Origin: Ohtaekwangia sp.
GTDB taxonomy: Bacteria; Bacteroidota; Bacteroidia; Cytophagales; Cyclobacteriaceae
DNA length: 64,000 nucleotides
Assembly: GCA_021155195.1 (NCBI GenBank)
Contig: JAJNPV010000021.1
Location: 425,149 to 489,148, forward strand
Reading direction: 5' to 3'
Notes under the pieces: generated by a model
The model's input: only the letters and a program-made list of their open reading frames with translations
The model's database searches: none
What the model was told of the DNA's origin: nothing
Position numbers and translations under genes: made by a program
Shown here: positions 57,979-64,000 of the stretch, in pieces
Position numbering within the stretch: the first letter of the stretch is position 1
Layout of the letters: every line of letters starts with the position of its first letter

Positions 57979-60900
57979 GTGATTTTACTCAAAAAAATAG
58001 GGTTATTAGGCGGATTATACGTTCTGAGTTTAGCTTTTTGCTATGCACAAAGAATCAATTCAGTGATAAGTAAAGGGGATTGGTATAAGTTTTCTGTGAC
58101 CAGCGATGGCGTTGTTAAAATAGATTACAATCTTTTGAAGAGTGCTGGTGTAAATCCTGATCAGATTGATCCGCGCAATATAAAAATATATACAGGGCAA
58201 CAGGGCATGTTACCACAGGCCATTAGCGAACCACGGGTTGTAGACTTAACCCAAATTGCAATTCAAGTAATTGGTGAGGGCGATGGCAAATTCAATACAG
58301 GTGACCAAATTCTTTTCTTTGGGCAAGGTCCTGATACCTATCAGTACAACATTCAAAAAAATGTCTTTGAATATAAAAATAATCTATATTCTGATAAAAA
58401 TTTTTATTTTCTAACTGTTGATTCCGAACGGGGTTTACGGATAGCTACTGCTGAAAATATCGCGGGGACATTTCCAATCGTATCGGACTATGAAGACATT
58501 GGTTATTACGAGACCGAAAAGTATAACATTCTAAAGTCTGGCCGACAATGGTTTGGCGAACAGTTTGATGCAAGCAAAGAAGCTACAATACGTTTTGATA
58601 TTTCGGGGGTAGTAGAGAATTCAGAAATCAAATTAATCTCGCATGTGATGGCTCAATCGGTAGAGGCTTCTTCCTTTCAGGTTTCATTCAACAACAATCC
58701 GGTTTTAACGCAGCCCATTACACCAATCCCCAACACTCGCTATGGGGTTAAAGGAATTATTAAAGTGGATACAATAACTCTCAACTCCAATACTGTGGGG
58801 GCTCCTGGTCGCACCAATCAAGACATCAAATATCAATTTACAAAAGGTGGAGTAGGTTTGTCAGTCGGCTATCTTGATTTTATTAATTTCTCCATTAAGA
58901 GAAAGTTGGCGCTGTATGGAGATCAAACAATTTTCAGATCATCATCGAGTTTATCTAATTCTGCTTCAACATTTGACATTAACTCGACTAATGCCAACGC
59001 ACTGGTATGGGATGTTACTGATCCCTTTGACATAATGAATCAGCCGTTCTCTTCTTCAAACGATAAAATTAGATTTTCTACAAATACTAAATCGCTAAAA
59101 ACATTTGCAATCTTTAACACAGCCAATCTTAAAGCACCAGTGTTTGAGTCTGTTGTTCTTAATCAAAATTTGCTTAGCACTTCGTATGACTTTCTCATTA
59201 TTACCCATCCGGACTTTCTAAGTGAAGCACAACGCCTTGCTAATTTCAGACAAGCTAAATCAGGTATTAGCACGGCTGTTGTTACGGTTAATCAGATTTA
59301 TAATGAATTCAGTGGCGGCAAGCAAGATGTTACTGCCTTGAGAGATTTTATCATGAATCTTTACGTCCGGTCCAGCAATCGATTAAAAAATGTGTTGCTC
59401 TTTGGGCGCGGATCATACGATTACAAAAACAGAGTGTTAGGCAACACCAACTATGTTCCCATTTACGAATCACGAAATTCGCTCAGTCCGTTGGAAACGT
59501 ATGGATCGGATGATTATTTCACTTTTCTTGAACCCGGGGAAGGGAATTGGTTGGAGAGCCCGGCACAAAATCATACCATGGATGTAGGCATAGGAAGGCT
59601 TCCTGTGAAGAAATTAGAAGAAGCAAAGATTGTTGTTGATAAATTAATCGACTATCAAACAAACCCGGCTTCATTTGGAGCATGGCAAAATGAAATCATG
59701 TTCGTTGCCGATGATGGTGATTATAATATCCATAATTCAGATGCCGATCAGCTCGCTAATTCAATTGAGTTGTATAATTCGAATTATAATACCAACAAAT
59801 TTTTTCTCGATTCCTTTGATCAAATAACTAAACCCAGTGGTCAATCAAGTCCCGCAGCAAGCAAAGCACTTGACCTTGCCATTCGTAAAGGAGCGCTTAT
59901 TGTAAACTTTACGGGCCATGGTTCAGAACGAGTTTGGATGGATGAACGAATTCTCGATGAAACTGTCATTCAGGCATGGAAGAACGCTCCGCAATATCCA
60001 TTCTTCGTAACTGCCACATGCGAGTTCGGCAGGCATGACGATCCATTTCAAACTGCAAGTGGAGAGTTAATGGTACTTCAGAAAAATGGCGGCAGCATTG
60101 GTATAATCACAAGCGCTAGGCCAGTGTATTCACCAACGAATTTCGTTTTAAATAAAGCTTTTTATGAAGCCCTGTTTGCGAAAGAAGACAATAGGTATAG
60201 ATCACTAGGAGTCGTTTTTCGCGACACAAAAAACAACAGCGTAAGCGGAGTGGCAAATAGGAATTTCTCTTTATTAGGAGATCCTTCAATGACATTGGCG
60301 CTCGCAGAAAACGAAATTGTTTTTGACGAAATAAAAACCAGTAATGGTTCATTAGAACTAAAAGGGTTATCAACGGTTTTGGTTTCAGGTCATGTTGAAA
60401 AGGAAGCAATTCCCCAAACCAATTTTACAGGAGAATTATCGCTCACACTTTTTGATAAGGTAGAAAATCAGGTAACAAAAGGCGATCAAAACTCACCTTT
60501 CAATTATTCAGAGAGAAGTAACAGGTTATTCAGAGGTAAGTCAACTGTTAGTCAAGGTGTATTCCAAATGGAATTCATTTTACCTGTAAATATTTCTCAA
60601 GATCTTTTCACCGGAAAATTCTCTGCTTTTGCTTCTACAAAAACTGGTGACATCGCAAGTGGCAATTCCTTGAATAGTATGATTGGAAGTGTTGAATCAA
60701 ATCCAGCTACAGATGTCACGCAACCAACAATTCAACTATTTATGGGCGATACAACTTTTATTCCCGGTGGTATTGTTGGCCCCAGCACACGCATTGTTGC
60801 CCGATTATTTGATGAAAGTGGAATCAATATCTCATCTGCACCAACAGGCAACGAACTTATCGCATCTATTGATGATGGCGAAATCATAATCCTTAATAAT

Positions 60901-61371
60901 TACTATTCATCAGATTTAAATACTTACAAAAAAGGATTTGTTGATTTTCCCTTAGACGGCCTTAAAAAAGGAAAACACACGCTTACCTTAAGTGCTTCCG
61001 ACACATATAACAACCGGAAAATTACCAGTGTGGATTTTGTTGTTACTGATGGCGTGCAGATTCAGGTGGAAGAGTTTAGCAATTACCCCAATCCGTTTAA
61101 TGAATCAACAACCCTTGAGTTTACTCACACAAGACCAGGTGAAGATTTAGAGGCGTTTATAACAATCTATGACCTAACGGGCAATATGATTTTGAATAAA
61201 ACTTATGACATTACAACAAGCCAGTACCGTGTAACCCTGGGCGACTGGGATGGAAAATCCGCCAATGGAACAAAATTAGGAAGTGGGGTATACGTGGGTA
61301 AGGTTTCTGTTCGTTCATTATTAGATGGCTCCAAAAATGAGCAATTTACCAAGCTAATTATCCTTAATTAA
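57979..61371 (+). CDS. porU: Type IX secretion system sortase PorU
   Basis: Cell-surface gingipain-like protease that removes C-terminal sorting domains from type IX cargo and attaches them to lipopolysaccharide. 1130 residues. A signal peptide (ending AFCYAQ) is followed by an N-terminal propeptide-like region (GDWYKFSVTSDGVVKIDY). The peptidase C25 domain follows, with catalytic His647 in FTGHGSE and Cys681 in TATCEFGRHD. Ig-like modules come next. The C-terminal sorting-type domain carries NYPNPFNESTT, IYDLTGNMI and SGVYVGKVSVRS. The start is GTG at 57979. Located with porV, its known partner. Confidence 0.96.
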   Translation: MILLKKIGLLGGLYVLSLAFCYAQRINSVISKGDWYKFSVTSDGVVKIDYNLLKSAGVNPDQIDPRNIKIYTGQQGMLPQAISEPRVVDLTQIAIQVIGEGDGKFNTGDQILFFGQGPDTYQYNIQKNVFEYKNNLYSDKNFYFLTVDSERGLRIATAENIAGTFPIVSDYEDIGYYETEKYNILKSGRQWFGEQFDASKEATIRFDISGVVENSEIKLISHVMAQSVEASSFQVSFNNNPVLTQPITPIPNTRYGVKGIIKVDTITLNSNTVGAPGRTNQDIKYQFTKGGVGLSVGYLDFINFSIKRKLALYGDQTIFRSSSSLSNSASTFDINSTNANALVWDVTDPFDIMNQPFSSSNDKIRFSTNTKSLKTFAIFNTANLKAPVFESVVLNQNLLSTSYDFLIITHPDFLSEAQRLANFRQAKSGISTAVVTVNQIYNEFSGGKQDVTALRDFIMNLYVRSSNRLKNVLLFGRGSYDYKNRVLGNTNYVPIYESRNSLSPLETYGSDDYFTFLEPGEGNWLESPAQNHTMDVGIGRLPVKKLEEAKIVVDKLIDYQTNPASFGAWQNEIMFVADDGDYNIHNSDADQLANSIELYNSNYNTNKFFLDSFDQITKPSGQSSPAASKALDLAIRKGALIVNFTGHGSERVWMDERILDETVIQAWKNAPQYPFFVTATCEFGRHDDPFQTASGELMVLQKNGGSIGIITSARPVYSPTNFVLNKAFYEALFAKEDNRYRSLGVVFRDTKNNSVSGVANRNFSLLGDPSMTLALAENEIVFDEIKTSNGSLELKGLSTVLVSGHVEKEAIPQTNFTGELSLTLFDKVENQVTKGDQNSPFNYSERSNRLFRGKSTVSQGVFQMEFILPVNISQDLFTGKFSAFASTKTGDIASGNSLNSMIGSVESNPATDVTQPTIQLFMGDTTFIPGGIVGPSTRIVARLFDESGINISSAPTGNELIASIDDGEIIILNNYYSSDLNTYKKGFVDFPLDGLKKGKHTLTLSASDTYNNRKITSVDFVVTDGVQIQVEEFSNYPNPFNESTTLEFTHTRPGEDLEAFITIYDLTGNMILNKTYDITTSQYRVTLGDWDGKSANGTKLGSGVYVGKVSVRSLLDGSKNEQFTKLIILN

Positions 61372-61399
61372 ATTACCTTTACCGTTTAGAACTTTGACT

Positions 61400-62566
61400 A
61401 TGAAGAGGTTAAGTATCCCAATAGTATTCACTCTTTTATCTGCCCCCTTATGTGTTTGGTCGCAAGTGTCATCCACGGCAACCTTAATTGGTCAGGATTC
61501 TACAAACCGGGTAATAACAACCGCTGTACCCTTTTTAACAATTACCCCAGATGCGCGTGCCGCGGGCATGGGCGACACTGGTGTAGCAACCTCAGCCGAT
61601 GTTAACTCCGCCTATTGGAATGCCGCCAAATTAGCTTTTATCGATAATGGATTAGGTTACGGGATATCCGGTTCATATACCCCATGGTTGGGAAAGATAA
61701 TTAATGATATGTATGTATTTTATCTTTCTGGATTCTACAAAATTGGTCGCGAGCAAACGGTTGCTGCATCTATGAAATATTTTGACTTGGGTGAGATTCA
61801 ATTTAAGGGTTTAAACAATGAAGACTTAGGTCGTTTCAATCCGCGCGAATTTGCCTTTGATGTTACTTACTCCAGATTATTAACAGAACAACTATCAATT
61901 GGTGGAGCACTCCGTTATATTCATTCAAACCTAACAGGTGCTTTAACCACAGGAAACATTGACGCGCGTCCTGGTAATTCCGTTGCCGTTGACTTAGGCA
62001 TTTATTATACAAAACCTTTTGTTTCAAATAATAATACACTTTCTCTGGGTGCGGCCATCACGAATCTGGGTGCAAAAATTTCTTATTCCGATGCTAACAA
62101 TAGGGATTTCATTCCTACTAACTTAAGGATGGGTGGAGCATACACATTGGAATTAGACCCTAAGAACAAACTGACATTCGCTTTAGATTTTAATAAGCTT
62201 TTGGTCCCTAGTCCCCCAAGAGATAATTCAACACCCTTGTTGAGTGGAATCTTTGGATCATTCACAGATGCGGGCGGTGGCTTTAAGGAAGAGATTCGTG
62301 AGTTTATGACTTCCATTGGAACAGAGTATTGGTACAATAGTACGTTTGCAGGTAGATTAGGATATTTTAATGAGGCAACCGACAAAGGCAACAGGAAATA
62401 TTTAACAGGGGGTGTGGGCTTTAGACATAAGACCTTTGGAATTGATGTAGCCTACCTGGTTCCCACCAACAAAAGAGAAAATGCGTTGGCCGAAACTATT
62501 AGGTTCACCCTTATGCTGAATTTTGAAAGTAAAGTACGTGAAAGCGATTCTGTTACCGACAATTAA
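61400..62566 (+). CDS. porV: Type IX secretion system outer-membrane protein PorV
   Basis: Outer-membrane barrel that shuttles type IX cargo to the PorU-containing attachment complex. 388 residues from the ATG at 61400; a TTG two codons earlier also fits. The signal peptide ends LCVWSQ. Typical PorV/FadL-like start: TAVPFLTITPDARAAGMGDTGVATSAD and NSAYWNAAKLAF in neighbouring words. Strand-rich throughout (IDVAYLVPTNKRENALAET). It follows porU by 28 bases; the two are operonic. Confidence 0.96.
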   Translation: MKRLSIPIVFTLLSAPLCVWSQVSSTATLIGQDSTNRVITTAVPFLTITPDARAAGMGDTGVATSADVNSAYWNAAKLAFIDNGLGYGISGSYTPWLGKIINDMYVFYLSGFYKIGREQTVAASMKYFDLGEIQFKGLNNEDLGRFNPREFAFDVTYSRLLTEQLSIGGALRYIHSNLTGALTTGNIDARPGNSVAVDLGIYYTKPFVSNNNTLSLGAAITNLGAKISYSDANNRDFIPTNLRMGGAYTLELDPKNKLTFALDFNKLLVPSPPRDNSTPLLSGIFGSFTDAGGGFKEEIREFMTSIGTEYWYNSTFAGRLGYFNEATDKGNRKYLTGGVGFRHKTFGIDVAYLVPTNKRENALAETIRFTLMLNFESKVRESDSVTDN

Positions 62567-62568
62567 TC

Positions 62569-63831
62569 ATGCTCGATAGGAAGACTGCTCCGCAGTTTGC
62601 TGAGATTAAGGATTTTCATCTTCCATCTCCCGAAATAATTAAGTTAGCGAATGGAGTTCCATTAGTTTTGTTTGATGCTGTTCAGCAAGAGGTTCTCAAA
62701 ATTGAGCTTGTCTTTAAAGCGGGCAAATGGTTTGAACCTAAGCCCGGTATTTCACACTTCACTGCCCAAATGCTTGAAAGAGGAACCTCTAAAAGAACCT
62801 CATATCAGATTGCTGAAGCCTTTGATCAGTATGGATGTTCAATAGAAATTAATGCAGGGTTTGATTTCGCCTCCTTATCCCTCTACACGCTTTCGCGGAA
62901 TATTTCAAACGTACTTCCTCTTTTGTGTGAGATCACCTCAGAGCCCTCGTTTCTTGAATCGGAGTTCACTTTAATGAAAGATGTATTCAAGCAAAGTCTG
63001 AAAATCAATAACAAAAAAAATAGCTATGTGGCAGGCAAAGCCATAAGAAAAAATATCTTTGGCGCCCGGCATCCGTACGGAAGTTCCATCGAAGAGCCCG
63101 ATGTTGATAATCTAACTTCTGAAGATCTTACTGCCTTCTTCAATTCTCATTTTACTCTTCACGATGCTTATGTTACTGGGGCAGCGAGTAAATCCGGAAG
63201 GCAAAAACTTATCAATGATCTGTCAAGTCTTAAAGGTGCTGCATCATCTGACAACGAGATTAAATCGACAATTGAGATTAGAAGTTTTTCTCAACTAATT
63301 GAGATGCCTGATAGCGTTCAATCTTCATTGCGCTTAGGGAAGAAGACTATTAACAGAAGTCATCCTGATTATCCAGCTTTTATTTTATTAAATCACATTC
63401 TTGGTGGATACTTCGGATCACGGTTAATGAAAAACATCCGTGAAGAAAAAGGGTTAACGTATGGAATACACTCTTCTATAAATGCACTAAAAAACGATTC
63501 TCTTTTTCTGATAGGTACTGATGTCAACAGAGAAAATCAAAAGTTAGCTATATCCGAAATCAAAGCAGAGATAATCAGGTTGCAGGAAAATAATGTTGAA
63601 TTAGGCGAGTTAGAAATTACAAAAAATCATTTGCTTGGAAGTCTCCAGTTAGAAGCTGCCAACCCATTTTCTATTGTTGAAAAAATAAAATCGATTAGAT
63701 TAAATCGACTTAACTCAAATTTTTACAGCAAACTTTTTAATGATATTACATCAACTGACGCTGAGATGATTAAACGTGTTGCTCAATCCTATCTCGATAT
63801 AGATACTCTCTTTGAAGTAAGTGTGGGATAA
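62569..63831 (+). CDS. M16-family peptidase homologue without the zinc motif
   Basis: 420 residues, cytoplasmic or periplasmic, no signal peptide. M16 layout: EIIKLANGVPLVLFDAVQQE, FKAGKWFEPKPGISHF, then the region of the HxxEH motif reads H63-F-T-A-Q, losing the Glu and the second His. Residues GSSIEEPDVDNLTSEDLTAFF and LNHILGGYFGSRLMKNIREEKGLTYGIHSS belong to the second M16 half. The zinc ligands are lost, so this is likely a non-catalytic M16B subunit that normally pairs with an active partner. No active M16 lies in this window. It starts 2 bases after the porV stop. Confidence 0.87.
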   Translation: MLDRKTAPQFAEIKDFHLPSPEIIKLANGVPLVLFDAVQQEVLKIELVFKAGKWFEPKPGISHFTAQMLERGTSKRTSYQIAEAFDQYGCSIEINAGFDFASLSLYTLSRNISNVLPLLCEITSEPSFLESEFTLMKDVFKQSLKINNKKNSYVAGKAIRKNIFGARHPYGSSIEEPDVDNLTSEDLTAFFNSHFTLHDAYVTGAASKSGRQKLINDLSSLKGAASSDNEIKSTIEIRSFSQLIEMPDSVQSSLRLGKKTINRSHPDYPAFILLNHILGGYFGSRLMKNIREEKGLTYGIHSSINALKNDSLFLIGTDVNRENQKLAISEIKAEIIRLQENNVELGELEITKNHLLGSLQLEAANPFSIVEKIKSIRLNRLNSNFYSKLFNDITSTDAEMIKRVAQSYLDIDTLFEVSVG

Positions 63832-63864
63832 TTTATCTTGTTTCACTTTCTGATCGTTCAGGCT

Positions 63865-63902
63865 CAAAAAAAAAGACCCATTCATAAAGATGAATGGGTC
63901 TT
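63865..63902 (-). terminator. Terminator of the rRNA operon
   Basis: Hairpin AAGACCCATTCAT (63873-63885) / ATGAATGGGTCTT (63890-63902), loop AAAG. On the minus strand a run of nine T follows. It directly follows the 3' end of the 5S gene and may also stop read-through from the M16-like gene. Confidence 0.93.
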
Positions 63903-63916
63903 AGTTAATAAAAAAT

Positions 63917-64000
<84 letters not shown>

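Overview
This window is one 64-kb stretch of a Bacteroidota chromosome, most likely from the order Cytophagales. The grounds are the type IX secretion genes porU and porV, an Oar-like TonB-dependent receptor, many small lipoproteins and beta-barrels of Bacteroidota type, a LytTR/TPR-kinase pair, an NqrF subunit, and promoters of the Bacteroidota form (TTTG, about 20 bases, TANNTTTG). No phage, plasmid, integrase, transposase or CRISPR array is visible. The right edge enters an rRNA operon (3' part of a 5S gene, minus strand).

Layout. 0-4.6 kb: proS, an nfeD-floA membrane-domain pair and a convergent MltF-like lytic transglycosylase. 4.7-11.4 kb: Oar-like receptor, M14 peptidase and a hypothetical gene. 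11.7-18.8 kb is accessory in character: a stand-alone membrane-anchored glutamate-synthase-like FMN protein, a tightly coupled DUF488 cassette with an unrecognised partner, a large lipoprotein with glycosidase-like features, an S33 hydrolase and a C-terminally truncated serine hydrolase. 18.9-28.9 kb: histidine kinase, tex, DUF4407 protein, META lipoprotein, LytTR regulator with TPR kinase, and a vWA protein. 29-34.6 kb: small secreted genes between near-identical palindromic repeats, a ModF-like tandem ATPase, a VOC protein and an NRAMP-like transporter with altered metal motifs.

34.6-39.8 kb: lipoprotein, an arginase-fold enzyme with eroded metal ligands, a beta-barrel, a start-damaged small membrane protein and nqrF without nqrABCDE nearby. 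39.9-44.1 kb: a metY-metX-hom operon for methionine, preceded by a textbook promoter, a SAM-I riboswitch and a long leader. 44.2-56.5 kb: a secreted protein, fabG with a small overlapping membrane-protein gene, lpd, a Crp-family regulator, a frameshifted ATC-hydrolase gene, a DUF1080 lipoprotein, yicC, a giant outer-membrane protein and an FAD oxidoreductase. 56.6-63.8 kb: a tight plus-strand run of MBL hydrolase, pssA, porU, porV and an M16-like protein lacking the zinc motif.

Working together: PorU and PorV belong to the attachment complex that anchors type IX secretion cargo. The met operon makes homoserine, acetylates it and sulfhydrylates it under SAM control. FloA and NfeD form a membrane microdomain pair. 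The best candidates for something undescribed are the DUF488 cassette (13345-15060) and the repeat-flanked secreted genes (28994-30629). Four genes have one-base problems or lack a usable start codon, which could be biological decay or sequencing error.
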